The position numbers were made by a program, and so were the translations under genes. Source: CAZYMF01 sp964648215 (GTDB lineage: Bacteria; Desulfobacterota; Binatia; HRBIN30; JACQVA1). Taken from it: a stretch of DNA of 39,022 nt. Shown in pieces: positions 17,552-25,331 of the stretch (within the stretch, counting starts at the first letter, position 1; each line of letters begins with the position of its first letter). Under the pieces are notes generated by a model, which searched no databases, was not told the DNA's origin, and saw only the letters and a program-made list of their open reading frames with translations. Where the stretch lies: the NCBI GenBank assembly GCA_964648215.1, contig CAZYMF010000022.1, positions 1 through 39,022 on the forward strand, given 5' to 3'.

Positions 17552-17565
17552 GGGGACGCCGCGCT

Positions 17566-18921
17566 TCAGTCGGCGACCGGTAGACCGCTCGGCACCGAGC
17601 TCGGGACATCGCCGCTCAGGTCGACCGCGGCGGGATCGGTCAGCGCCTCGAGGAACGTCAGGAGCTCGTTCACCTGCTCGTCGCTCAGTTGCTGCGGCGT
17701 GGCGACCAGCGGGTCGAGGTTGGCGAGGATGGCGCTGATCGTCGCCTCGTCGCCCCGGAAGGTTCCCTGCAGCAGCGGCGAGAGTTGGGTCGCGTCGTAG
17801 TGACGCAGCGAGTTTGCCGGGTCGAGGTGGTGCACGACGGCGGCGCGCAGTGTCGTGAAGGCGCCGTCGTGCATCCACGGACCGGTGATGGCGACGTTGC
17901 GCAGCGGCGGCGTGCGGAAGGCGTAGCGGTCGGCCTGCTGGCCGGTCTCGCGACCGCGGCCGAAATCTTGCGGCGCCTCGGCGCCCTTGCCGGGCCCGAC
18001 CTGCGGCACGCCGATGTCGTGCGCCTGCTGATCGGTGAACAGGTTGCCCGTGTGGCACTGGGCGCAGCCGGCGTCGCCGAAGAAGAGCAGAGCGCCGCGC
18101 TTGGCTTCGTTGGAGAGCGCCGTCTCGTCGCCTTCGACGTAGCGCTCCCAGGGGCTGTCGAGGAGCGTCCACGCCTTGATCTCGAAGGCGGCGATGGCGT
18201 TGGCGGCGTGCTGGAAGCCGAGCTCGGCGGTCGGGACGGTCGGGTAGGCCTGGTTGAACAAGGTGACGTACTCGGGGATCGCCAACAGCCGTTGCATCAG
18301 GGCGTCCCAGATGCCGGTGAGGTCTTGATCGCCGAACGCGGCGATCTCGTTGGGCGCGCCGAAGACGTCGTTGTCGCCCACCGCGCCGCGCATCTCATCG
18401 CGGGCGGTGACCGGAAACATCGCTTGCACGGCCAGCGGATTGTCCAGACCGGCCGGGAGCTGACTCCCGGCCGGCGACAGGAAGCCGGTGTCGGCGGTGC
18501 CGGAAACGCGCATGTCCCAGAACATGGTGCGCCACTCGGGGAGCCCGCGGTTGAAGACTTCGGGAGCATTGCGCGGAATCAGGTTGCGCCCGGCGCCGAG
18601 GAGGCGTGCCGGGCCAAGCCCGCGGCCGCCGGTGCCGATGGAAACGGAGAGACCGTCGCCGGTGTGGAGCAGGGGGTGGTGGCAGGTGGCGCACGAGATG
18701 TCGCGGTTGCCGCTGATCTCCTTGTCGAACATCAGCGCCTGCCCGAGGGCGACCTTGGAAGCAGCGGGCATGGTCCCCGGATCGACCGGTGCGCAACCGG
18801 CCTCGATCATCGCCTGCTGCAGCTGCTGATCGACGGATTGCGGCGCCGCGCCGTCGCCACTGCCGCACGCCACCAGGCCCATCGCCATTGCCACGCCAAG
18901 GAAAGCCAGCACTCGCTTCAC
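17566..18921 (-). CDS. MauG-like di-heme cytochrome c peroxidase lipoprotein
   Basis: This 451-residue exported protein has a lipobox LVAC (C19), so it is membrane-anchored in the periplasm or on the cell surface. Two heme c motifs are present: CATCH (77-81) and CAQCH (286-290). TPPLRNVAITGPWMHDGAF is the distal-domain signature of the CcpA/MauG family. Members reduce H2O2 or carry out oxidation of a protein or substrate. The final helix region (EQVNELLTFLEALTD) is typical. Translation starts at GTG 18921 with a strong GGAGGTG site. It appears to be transcribed alone; a sigma54-like element lies ~85 bp upstream. Confidence 0.9.
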   Translation of the reverse strand: MKRVLAFLGVAMAMGLVACGSGDGAAPQSVDQQLQQAMIEAGCAPVDPGTMPAASKVALGQALMFDKEISGNRDISCATCHHPLLHTGDGLSVSIGTGGRGLGPARLLGAGRNLIPRNAPEVFNRGLPEWRTMFWDMRVSGTADTGFLSPAGSQLPAGLDNPLAVQAMFPVTARDEMRGAVGDNDVFGAPNEIAAFGDQDLTGIWDALMQRLLAIPEYVTLFNQAYPTVPTAELGFQHAANAIAAFEIKAWTLLDSPWERYVEGDETALSNEAKRGALLFFGDAGCAQCHTGNLFTDQQAHDIGVPQVGPGKGAEAPQDFGRGRETGQQADRYAFRTPPLRNVAITGPWMHDGAFTTLRAAVVHHLDPANSLRHYDATQLSPLLQGTFRGDEATISAILANLDPLVATPQQLSDEQVNELLTFLEALTDPAAVDLSGDVPSSVPSGLPVAD

Positions 18922-19003
18922 ATCCCACCTCCGCCCTCGCGACTTCGCACGTGTGAGGGTTCTCTACTTATGCCAAATTAGGGCCATGGAAGTCTCGCGG
19001 ACA

Positions 19004-19019
19004 AGCGGCTCAAATGCCA
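19004..19019 (-). promoter_or_regulatory. Candidate sigma54 (-24/-12) promoter for the MauG-like gene
   Basis: On the minus strand TGGCATTTGAGCCGCT has the GG and GC dinucleotides at the right 11-base distance of the sigma54 consensus TGGCAC-N5-TTGCW. The -24 half is good and the -12 half is weaker (CCGCT for TTGCT). It lies 83 bp upstream of the GTG start. A second TGGCAT nearby lacks a proper partner. Confidence 0.35.
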
Positions 19020-19084
19020 AAATTTCGGCGACTTGGGTCATGAGATTGCATGATCCGTGTCACCCGGGCGTCGATCGCTTCCGC

Positions 19085-19696
19085 TCAGGCGGAGATCTCG
19101 AGACGCAGCCATCTCGGCGTCACGGCAGCGAGGCCGGCGCGCTCCCGGTTGCTTCCGTCCCAGACCGCCACGCCGAGGCGCGCGCTCTTGCCGGCGGCGA
19201 ACGCCCCCGCCAGAGGATAGGAAAGCACCAGCCTCCACTCGCCCTGATGCCGCGTGGCGGTGGCGCGCGGGGGAGCGGTGGTGCCGGGCTGAAAGAGGCC
19301 GGGACCGAGACTGATCAAGGACACGGGCTGCACTCGATTGGCCTGCCAGTACGACAGCGCCAGCGCCGCGCTCGGCCGGCCGAGGGTGCGCAACGGGGCG
19401 CGCGGCCGGATGGGGAAGAGCACACCGGCAGCATCGGGGAACCGGTTGGGCGGATCCGATGGGGTTGCCCATACCAGGCGGAGGTAGAGGTCGTGGCCAT
19501 CGTGGGCCGCCGCGACGTTGACGCGACGCACGCGGCCGTAGGGTCGCTTGCGCCAGGCGGCGCGGATGGAGCTGGTCGGCTGGGCGGCGAGGGGAACGGG
19601 CACGAGAGAGAGCTCGTAGCTGCCCGCGCCAACCCACCCCGATCCTTGCGGCTCGCCGAGCTCTCCGCCGCTGCGCCGCGCGATGGCAACTGTCAT
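19085..19696 (-). CDS. Second gamma-like (ethylbenzene-dehydrogenase-type heme domain) protein
   Basis: This 203-residue protein is a paralogue of the gamma subunit at 23355-24011. The C-terminal signature GVAVWDGSNRERAGL aligns with GFAVWEGSNGERAGL of that protein, and HDGHDLYLRLVW aligns with HNGSDIFFRLTW. This is the DOMON-like heme-b domain of type II DMSO-reductase-family gamma subunits. Where the paralogue has DEMGSK, a possible axial Met, this one has RTLGRP, so heme binding may differ. There is no signal peptide. It is last in the minus-strand gene run, separated from the next gene by a periodic hairpin. It may be an alternative gamma subunit or a diverged relic. Confidence 0.7.
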   Translation of the reverse strand: MTVAIARRSGGELGEPQGSGWVGAGSYELSLVPVPLAAQPTSSIRAAWRKRPYGRVRRVNVAAAHDGHDLYLRLVWATPSDPPNRFPDAAGVLFPIRPRAPLRTLGRPSAALALSYWQANRVQPVSLISLGPGLFQPGTTAPPRATATRHQGEWRLVLSYPLAGAFAAGKSARLGVAVWDGSNRERAGLAAVTPRWLRLEISA

Positions 19697-19884
19697 CGAG
19701 GTCCACCCAACCGCACCGAGTCCAAGCTGCTTCCTTCGAATTCCCGATCATGAAGGGCGCCGAAATCGAGCGGAATGACGTAAGGCAAACCGTCGCGAAG
19801 CAAAGCTCAGCCGCGGCCGAGGTTCATCAGGGGCGCCGTAGCGCTGAGGCCCAGCGCTCCCAACGACCACGGCGCAGGAGGAGC

Positions 19885-19962
19885 CTCAAGCTGAAAGCTC
19901 AAAGGGAAAAGCCGGAGAACGGTGCCGCCTCCGGCTTTTCCGCTTTTCGCTTTCGACTTTCG
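19885..19962. repeat. Inverted heptamer array with 13-bp perfect terminator-like stem
   Basis: The left arm has four contiguous heptamers (19885-19912) of pattern NNAAAGC or close variants. The right arm has (G/A)CTTT units starting at 19934, 19942, 19949 and 19956. The inner part GGAAAAGCCGGAG (19905-19917 approx.) pairs perfectly with CTCCGGCTTTTCC (19929-19941), leaving a ~12-base loop. On either strand the stem has a T-rich 3' side, so it can work as an intrinsic terminator in both directions. Confidence 0.85.
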
Positions 19963-19970
19963 TCCGTTGT

Positions 19971-20372
19971 CTACCCGGCTTCCTGGCTGCCGATCACGCG
20001 GCCGTGGAAGATGGAGTAGTAGCGGAAGCGCCCGGGCATGTGGGAGGAGACGCCCCCGACGATGATGGCGGCGGTGAGCAGCCACAGACGCGCGTCCCAC
20101 CACAGCGCCGCGCCGACGACGAGGACGATCTTCAGCAACGTCGCCAGGCCGCGCACCTGCGCCAGCCACAACGGGGTGCGATACAGCTCGAGCGTCATCA
20201 AGGCTCCACCGGTGCCGACCGTCGCGAGCAGGGCGGGGTGCAGCTGCTCGCCACCGGCGCCGTAGACGGACCCGCCGTACAGGGCGCCGAAGGCGATCAG
20301 GTGGGCGGTCCGCAGTGTGATGCGAATGAGACGCACTCCCGGAGGCGGGGGCGACTGGTTGGGCGCGCTCAT
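19971..20372 (-). CDS. Conserved small integral membrane protein
   Basis: This 133-residue protein has four predicted membrane segments: LRTAHLIAFGALYGG, ALLATVGTGGALM, LLKIVLVVGAALWW and LWLLTAAIIVGGVSS. Histidines lie at membrane edges (TAHLIAF, SSHMPGRFRYYSIFHGR). They could bind heme, which would suit a quinone- or electron-transfer role, but no family motif is certain. It lies between moaA and the second gamma-like gene on the same strand, downstream of the Mo-enzyme accessory genes, so a link to that respiratory system is inferred. Confidence 0.65.
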   Translation of the reverse strand: MSAPNQSPPPPGVRLIRITLRTAHLIAFGALYGGSVYGAGGEQLHPALLATVGTGGALMTLELYRTPLWLAQVRGLATLLKIVLVVGAALWWDARLWLLTAAIIVGGVSSHMPGRFRYYSIFHGRVIGSQEAG

Positions 20373-20427
20373 GCGTGTTCCCGATGATGCGGAGCATCGC
20401 GCCGCGGGTCAAGCGGCAGCGGCGCGA

Positions 20428-21483
20428 TCAGCCACCGATGGCCGCCATCGCCCGGGCGGCATTCGTCGCGCCGCCGTCGTGACGATAACGCCCGTGCTCC
20501 GGCCGGCCCGCCACGGCATTGTCGAAGGCGTCGGCAATCGCCCCGATGGACAGGCGCGGTCGCAAGGCCGCACGCAGGTCGACCTCTCCTTCGCTCGTCA
20601 GACAGGGCCGCAGCTTGCCGTCGGCGGTCAGGCGCAGTCGATTGCAGAGGTCGCAGAAGCGGCAGCTGACGGGGCTGATGACGCCCACCTCGCCGCCCGC
20701 CCGCAGCGGATAGTAGGTCGCGGTGTCCCCGGGGATGCGCTGCGGCGGCTCGGGGGAGAGATGGCTGGCGATATGCTCGAGGATCTCGCCGCGTGGGACA
20801 TAGGAGGACTCCCAGCGCTGGCCGAGACCCAGCGGCATGTACTCGATGAAGCGCACCTGCGCTCCGTGCGCGGCGGCGAAATCGAGCATCGCCGGCAGCT
20901 CGTCGTCGTTGACGCCGCGCATGACGACGACGTTGAGCTTGATCGGCCGGAGCCCTGCGGCGCCGGCCATGGCGATGCCGTCGATCACGCGTTCGAGGTC
21001 GTTGCGTCCGCTGACGGCGCGGAAGATCGCCGGTCGCAGCGAGTCGAGGCTGACGTTGACGCGCATGAGGCCCGCCGCCTTCAGCTCCGCGGCCCGCTCG
21101 GCGAGCAGCGTCCCGTTGGTGGACAAGGCGAGGTCGTTGACCCCGGGCAGGCGGCTCAAGGTGCGCACGAAGTCGACGACCCCGGGTCGTACCAGCGGCT
21201 CGCCGCCGGTGACGCGGATCTTGTGGATCCCGAGCGTCGCGGCGACGCGCACGACCTCGGCCAGCTCCCCGAGCGTCAGCTGTCTCGAGCGCGCCGGCGG
21301 CGTCCCGCACGCGCGCGGCAGGCAGTAGAAGCAGCGCAGGTTGCAGCGATCGGTGATCGAGACGCGCAGGTAGGTGACCACGCGGCCGTAGCGGTCGCGC
21401 AGGACGGCGACGGGCGGGTCGACGGCGGGACGCACGGCGCCAGGCAGGCCGCGGTGCGAGCTTCCCTCGCGTTCTCCGGTCAC
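20428..21483 (-). CDS. moaA: GTP 3',8-cyclase MoaA (molybdopterin biosynthesis)
   Basis: This 351-residue radical SAM enzyme starts molybdenum-cofactor synthesis from GTP. The N-terminal cluster is C47-x3-C51-x2-C54 (CNLRCFYC). TGGEPLVRPG is the SAM strand. The C-terminal cluster motif is CRFCDLCNRLRLTADGKLRPC. The last residues are GG, needed for activity in MoaA. The GTG start at 21483 is preceded by a purine-rich AGGCG. It sits directly downstream of the TorD-like chaperone, which ties it to a molybdo-enzyme. No other moa, moe or mob gene is in the window. Confidence 0.93.
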   Translation of the reverse strand: MTGEREGSSHRGLPGAVRPAVDPPVAVLRDRYGRVVTYLRVSITDRCNLRCFYCLPRACGTPPARSRQLTLGELAEVVRVAATLGIHKIRVTGGEPLVRPGVVDFVRTLSRLPGVNDLALSTNGTLLAERAAELKAAGLMRVNVSLDSLRPAIFRAVSGRNDLERVIDGIAMAGAAGLRPIKLNVVVMRGVNDDELPAMLDFAAAHGAQVRFIEYMPLGLGQRWESSYVPRGEILEHIASHLSPEPPQRIPGDTATYYPLRAGGEVGVISPVSCRFCDLCNRLRLTADGKLRPCLTSEGEVDLRAALRPRLSIGAIADAFDNAVAGRPEHGRYRHDGGATNAARAMAAIGG

Positions 21484-21522
21484 CTCTACGCCTCGCCTTC
21501 CCAGGCTTCGGACCCGACCTCC

Positions 21523-22176
21523 TCAATCTTCTGTCGCGGCGCTGGCGTAGCCTCGATCGGCCTCGAAGAACTCCAGCGCCAGCTGCACCAGAGCGGGGAA
21601 GAACGGCAGCGTGTCCTGCTTGGCCAGGCGTGCCTGCAGGCGCGGCACCCAGCGGCAGAGATGCCGCGCGAGAAAGTCGCGCTCGGCGCGCAGCAGCGAG
21701 GACGGATCCTGGCCCTGCCCGCGGACCTGCGCCTCGCGGAAGGTGAGATAGTGGAGGAACTCCAGCTCGGTGGTGATGTGATCCGGCAGCTCGCGCAGCT
21801 CGCCCGCCAGCCGCAAGCCGAAGTAGTTGTAGAAGCGGGTGGCATCCTCCATCACCTTCATGCGGTCGCCGACGTGCACGCCACCGTACAGCGGACAGGG
21901 CGGACCGGCGGCGCCGACGTCGAACAGGCGGATGTACTCCGACTCGAAGTCGAGGTAGGAGTCGCCGGCGGTGGCCAGCGCCGCGTCGCCGCTCCTGCGT
22001 AGCGCGTAGGGCAGACTGTTGCCGGTGGCGGCGACGGCCGCCGCCAGCTCGCCGGCGTGGATGGCGGCGAACAGCTCCTCGTCGGGAAAGGCGAAGGCCA
22101 TCGCCAGCAGCTGATACAGGCGCGAGCGGCTGGTCGTTCCCTGGTCGCCTGCGGTCTGCAGCTCGAGCATCTCCAT
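21523..22176 (-). CDS. TorD/NarJ-family Mo-enzyme assembly chaperone
   Basis: This 217-residue all-helical cytosolic chaperone resembles the delta-type proteins DdhD, SerD and EbdD, which insert cofactor into the catalytic subunit before export. The motif FESEYIRLFDVGAAGPPCPLYGG, beginning near residue 75, is the family hallmark (E-Y-x2-L-F ... P-Y/L-Y). Start ATG 22176 lies two bases after the beta-subunit stop, with AAGG in the preceding gene; GTG 22182 is an overlapping alternative. It belongs to the operon beta-torD-moaA. Its expected client, the molybdopterin subunit, is not encoded in this window. Confidence 0.88.
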   Translation of the reverse strand: MEMLELQTAGDQGTTSRSRLYQLLAMAFAFPDEELFAAIHAGELAAAVAATGNSLPYALRRSGDAALATAGDSYLDFESEYIRLFDVGAAGPPCPLYGGVHVGDRMKVMEDATRFYNYFGLRLAGELRELPDHITTELEFLHYLTFREAQVRGQGQDPSSLLRAERDFLARHLCRWVPRLQARLAKQDTLPFFPALVQLALEFFEADRGYASAATED

Positions 22177-22178
22177 GG

Positions 22179-23297
22179 TCACACCTTGCGCGGCTCGAGC
22201 TCGGCCGGATCCTGGGTGAACGGACCGAACAGGCTCTTCCACTCGTAGGCGATGAGGGTGTCGAGGATCTCCGACTTGCCGCCGGCCTTGGTCTTGGCCA
22301 TCTCCGCGTTCAGCTTCGCCAAGGCGCCTTCGACCTTGTCGCCGAAGAGGTACTTGAGGTAGGCGGTGGGAATGCGCGGCTTCGACTCGTCGATGTTGCC
22401 GTCGGCGTCGAAGCGCGGCGGCGAGATGGGCGGCACGTAGTAGATGTTGGGCTGCGTGCCGCGCTCGGGATGCAGCGGCAGCGCCACCTCCCATTTCTTC
22501 ACCAGCTTGTAGATGGGGCCGTTCTCGTCGTCGAGGTAGCCGACGAAGCGCAGCCGCCCCGGGCATTGACGGGTACACGCGGTGGTCACGCCCTTCTCGA
22601 TGCGCGGGTAGCAGAAAATGCACTTCTGCGAGATGTCGCGAGCGTGGTTGTAATAGATCTTCTTGTACGGGCAGGCCTCCATGCAGAAGCGGTAGCCGTT
22701 GCAGCGCTCCTCGCTGATGACGACGATGCCGTCCTCCTCGCGCTTGTAGATCGCGTTGCGCGGGCACGCCTCCAGGCAGGCCGGATGGGTGCAGTGGTTA
22801 CAGATGCGTGGCAGGTAGAAGTAGAAGCTGTTGGGGTACTGGCCGCCGCCCTGATCCTCGTCCCAGTTCGGGCCCCACTCCGGTTTGGGGGAGGGTTGCA
22901 GGTGGACCGAGTTGCCCTTGCCGCCGAAGAAGACCTCCTCGTAGTTGAACTCCCAGGCCTCGCCGAAGTCCTCGGTGAGCGGCAGCTTGCCGGCCTGCGG
23001 CTCCTCGTCGCGAAAGCCGCCGCCCATGTTCTCCCAGTCGCGCGGGGTGCCCTTGCCGGGCTTGGTGTTGACGGTGGCCCACCACATGTACTCCATCCCC
23101 TCGTCGCGGGTCCACAACGTCTTGCACGCCACCACGCAGGTCTGGCAGCCGAGGCACTTGTTCAGGTCGAATACCATGGCGACCTGTCGTTTGGAGTAGC
23201 GCAGCTTCGCCTTCAGGCTCTTCGCCTCCTCGGCGAGCTGCTTGGCGCGCTGCTCCTTCTGCTGCTGCGTGGCGGTCGGTTCCATTTGCTCAGCCAT
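22179..23297 (-). CDS. Beta (four-cluster Fe-S) subunit of a type II DMSO-reductase-family enzyme
   Basis: This 372-residue electron-transfer subunit is related to SerB, DdhB, EbdB and NarH. Four Cys groups follow the family order: CLGCQTCVVAC (48-58), CNHCTHPACLEACP, CNGYRFCMEACPYKK and CIFC...CTRQCPG. In the third group an aromatic residue replaces one Cys, as in subunits with a [3Fe-4S] cluster. NSFYFYLPRICNHC and VALPLHPERGTQPNIYYVPP are strongly typical of selenate, DMS and ethylbenzene enzymes. Residues 10-35 look like a short coiled coil. GGAGGA precedes ATG 23297. It lies between gamma and TorD genes; normally alpha directly precedes beta, but here gamma does. Confidence 0.92.
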   Translation of the reverse strand: MAEQMEPTATQQQKEQRAKQLAEEAKSLKAKLRYSKRQVAMVFDLNKCLGCQTCVVACKTLWTRDEGMEYMWWATVNTKPGKGTPRDWENMGGGFRDEEPQAGKLPLTEDFGEAWEFNYEEVFFGGKGNSVHLQPSPKPEWGPNWDEDQGGGQYPNSFYFYLPRICNHCTHPACLEACPRNAIYKREEDGIVVISEERCNGYRFCMEACPYKKIYYNHARDISQKCIFCYPRIEKGVTTACTRQCPGRLRFVGYLDDENGPIYKLVKKWEVALPLHPERGTQPNIYYVPPISPPRFDADGNIDESKPRIPTAYLKYLFGDKVEGALAKLNAEMAKTKAGGKSEILDTLIAYEWKSLFGPFTQDPAELEPRKV

Positions 23298-23354
23298 GTG
23301 CTTCCTCCTGCGACGGTCTTCGGCTACCTGCGGCGGGTCACGACCCCGCTTTCC

Positions 23355-24011
23355 TCAAGCCTCCAGAGCCAGCTCGCGCCATTCCTTCGAGAACGATTTG
23401 AGGCCGGCGCGCTCGCCATTGCTCCCTTCCCAGACGGCAAAGCCGACCTTGACGGCTTTGCCCGGCGCCAGCTGAACGGCCTCGTCCTTCTGGTCGGGGA
23501 CGGCGAGCGGACGGATGAAGACGATGGACCACGCGTCCTGGCCGAACAGGGATTTGGTCACGATGGCGCACTTCTTGGTGAACTGCGTGGTGCCCAACCC
23601 GTGCGCGACGGTGTTGCGCGGCTTGTCCTCGAAGTCGGCGCGCCAGAACCAGGCGTTGACGCCGTTCTCCTTGCTGCCCATCTCGTCGATCGGTGGATCG
23701 CCCCCGTTCAACGGTATGAGGATGCCGCAGCCATCGGGGAAGATGTTGTTGTCGGTGATCGCCCTGTCCGCCTCGGTGTCTTCCCAGGTGAGGCGGAAGA
23801 AGATGTCCGAGCCGTTGTGGGCCGATTGCACCATCAGGCTCTTGACCTTGCCGATCTTGCGCTCGTCGCGGCTGGCCTTGATGTACTCCGACGGTTGGTT
23901 GGCCAGCGGCGTGGCCGCCATCTTGAGAGTCTCCCCGGGAATGCTCGACCACTCGGCCGCTGCCGGGTCGAGCAGCTTCTCACGGGAGGCGGTCACCTTC
24001 TTGCATTCCAT
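23355..24011 (-). CDS. Gamma (heme b) subunit, ethylbenzene-dehydrogenase type
   Basis: This 218-residue DOMON-like domain is of the type that holds a heme b with Met/Lys ligation in EbdC. GFAVWEGSNGERAGLKSFSK near the C-terminus and DIFFRLTWEDTEADR match the family. A candidate Met is in DEMGSK and candidate Lys residues are in PGKAVKVGF. Unlike SerC, DdhC, ClrC or EbdC, it has no N-terminal signal peptide (starts MECKKVTASREK). It may therefore stay cytoplasmic or travel with a Tat partner. A strong AAGGAGG site supports the start. Next upstream is a b-type cytochrome, a probable quinone-side partner. Confidence 0.87.
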   Translation of the reverse strand: MECKKVTASREKLLDPAAAEWSSIPGETLKMAATPLANQPSEYIKASRDERKIGKVKSLMVQSAHNGSDIFFRLTWEDTEADRAITDNNIFPDGCGILIPLNGGDPPIDEMGSKENGVNAWFWRADFEDKPRNTVAHGLGTTQFTKKCAIVTKSLFGQDAWSIVFIRPLAVPDQKDEAVQLAPGKAVKVGFAVWEGSNGERAGLKSFSKEWRELALEA

Positions 24012-24024
24012 CTCCGGTCCTCCT

Positions 24025-24522
24025 TCAGCTTGTGTGCGATCTCTCGGCGGCTTGGCCCGCCGCCACCAGCCGCGCGCCGATGGCGGCGGCGCCTACTTCG
24101 AGCAAGTGCAGGCCGACCAGAACGACGGCCGCGTAGGTCAACCAATCGTGCAGCGAGCGCGCCGGGTCGGTGATCGACTCCGGCATGTGCCGCTGCCACC
24201 AGATCACCATCCCCGTCACAGTGAACAAGGTGCCGAGCAGTACGGTGAGGGCGATGTGCAACCCCTGCCACAACGTCCTCACCCCGCGCTCGCCCGTCGG
24301 CGCGAGCGAGGCGCGGATGCCGAAACGCGCCAGGAGCAGCAGCGGGAGCGCGGCGAATGCCACGCCGCCCCAGCGATGCGTGTCGCGAATGACCTGCGAG
24401 TAGCCGCCGGTGACCGCCGCTCGCAGACTGGGCACGAAGAGGAGCAATCCGGTGGCGAGGAGCGCCAGAAAGGTGACCAGGTGAGCCGTATGCAGAAGCG
24501 GGCGGGCCAGGGCCGGGGACAT
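24025..24522 (-). CDS. Four-helix b-type cytochrome (b561/hydrogenase cyt b-like)
   Basis: This 165-residue inner-membrane protein has four hydrophobic helices with histidines in the usual di-heme arrangement: LLHTAHLVTF, RDTHRWGGVAF, LWQGLHIALTV, and LHDWLTYAAVVLVGLHLLEVG. It would connect the heme-b gamma/Fe-S beta pair to the quinone pool. I start at ATG 24522 because an upstream in-frame start would overlap the TetR gene by ~56 bp and add an Arg-rich, unlikely leader. It is flanked by tetR upstream and the gamma gene 13 bp downstream. Confidence 0.8.
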   Translation of the reverse strand: MSPALARPLLHTAHLVTFLALLATGLLLFVPSLRAAVTGGYSQVIRDTHRWGGVAFAALPLLLLARFGIRASLAPTGERGVRTLWQGLHIALTVLLGTLFTVTGMVIWWQRHMPESITDPARSLHDWLTYAAVVLVGLHLLEVGAAAIGARLVAAGQAAERSHTS

Positions 24523-24529
24523 GAAGGGC

Positions 24530-25201
24530 CTACCGTGCGGGTTGCGCCGCCGCCGCCTGCGCCGGGGCGCTGTCGTTCGTATCACAGGCCGTGCGGGTGG
24601 TGACGGCCAGACATCGCTCGACGACGTCGATGACGTGTCGCTTGACGCGCTCGATGCCCGCTGGGCCCCAGGGATCGCCGATCCAGGCCGGGATTACCAC
24701 GGGCGCCGAGGTGAAGAAGAAGGCCACGAGGCCGACCACTCCCAGCACCACGGCCAGCGGGTCGATCGGGGCGAGCAGGCCGGCGCGCTGGGCGTCGGCG
24801 ACGAAGCTGGTCACCCGGCTCAGCAGGCGTTCGGTTTCGGCCGAGTGGTAGCCCGACGGAGCGTCGCCGAGCGATTGCCGCAGCAGCAGCTTGGTGCGCG
24901 CGGGATGAGCCGCCACCATGTCGACGTAGGCGCTGATGAGCGTGCGGATCTTGTCCAACGGTGCGCCCTCGGTTTCGAGGACTCGCACGATCGTCTGCTC
25001 CGCATGGCCGAAACCCTCGGCCAGGACGGCGCGGTAGAGCTCTTCCTTGCTCGGGAAGTAGTGAAACAGGGAAGCCTTCTGGATCCCGACCTGACGGGCA
25101 ATGTCGTGCAGGCGGGTGCCGTAGTAGCCGTGCTCACCGAGGGAGGCCTCGGCCACCTCCAGAATCCGCTCCCGAGTCCCTCGTTCGGGCGAATGCCTCA
25201 T
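24530..25201 (-). CDS. TetR/AcrR-family regulator
   Basis: This 223-residue repressor has an N-terminal TetR helix-turn-helix: RERILEVAEASLGEHGYYGTRLHDIARQVGIQKASLFHYFPSKEELY, about residues 10-55. A ligand-binding helical domain follows with a hydrophobic segment (VVLGVVGLVAFFF) near 170. Its stop is 7 bp before the b-type cytochrome start, so it is the first gene of the Mo-enzyme accessory run and may autoregulate it. The ligand is unknown; fatty-acid-type or aromatic effectors are common in the family. There is no clear ribosome site; ATG 25237 is an alternative start. Confidence 0.85.
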   Translation of the reverse strand: MRHSPERGTRERILEVAEASLGEHGYYGTRLHDIARQVGIQKASLFHYFPSKEELYRAVLAEGFGHAEQTIVRVLETEGAPLDKIRTLISAYVDMVAAHPARTKLLLRQSLGDAPSGYHSAETERLLSRVTSFVADAQRAGLLAPIDPLAVVLGVVGLVAFFFTSAPVVIPAWIGDPWGPAGIERVKRHVIDVVERCLAVTTRTACDTNDSAPAQAAAAQPAR

Positions 25202-25331
25202 GCCGGCGAGTCTACCGAACGGTCGGACGGGAGCCATGACAAAGGTCAGGCTACCGGATGATGCGCGCCGTGAAGCGGGTCCCCGACGGGAGCGACCAAC
25301 GGGAGCGTGGGACGAAGCGCCCGCAGTCCCC

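Noticed and set aside
20317..22002. Plus-strand open frame of 561 codons over moaA and the chaperone gene
   Set aside because: A shadow frame; the minus-strand genes carry diagnostic motifs.
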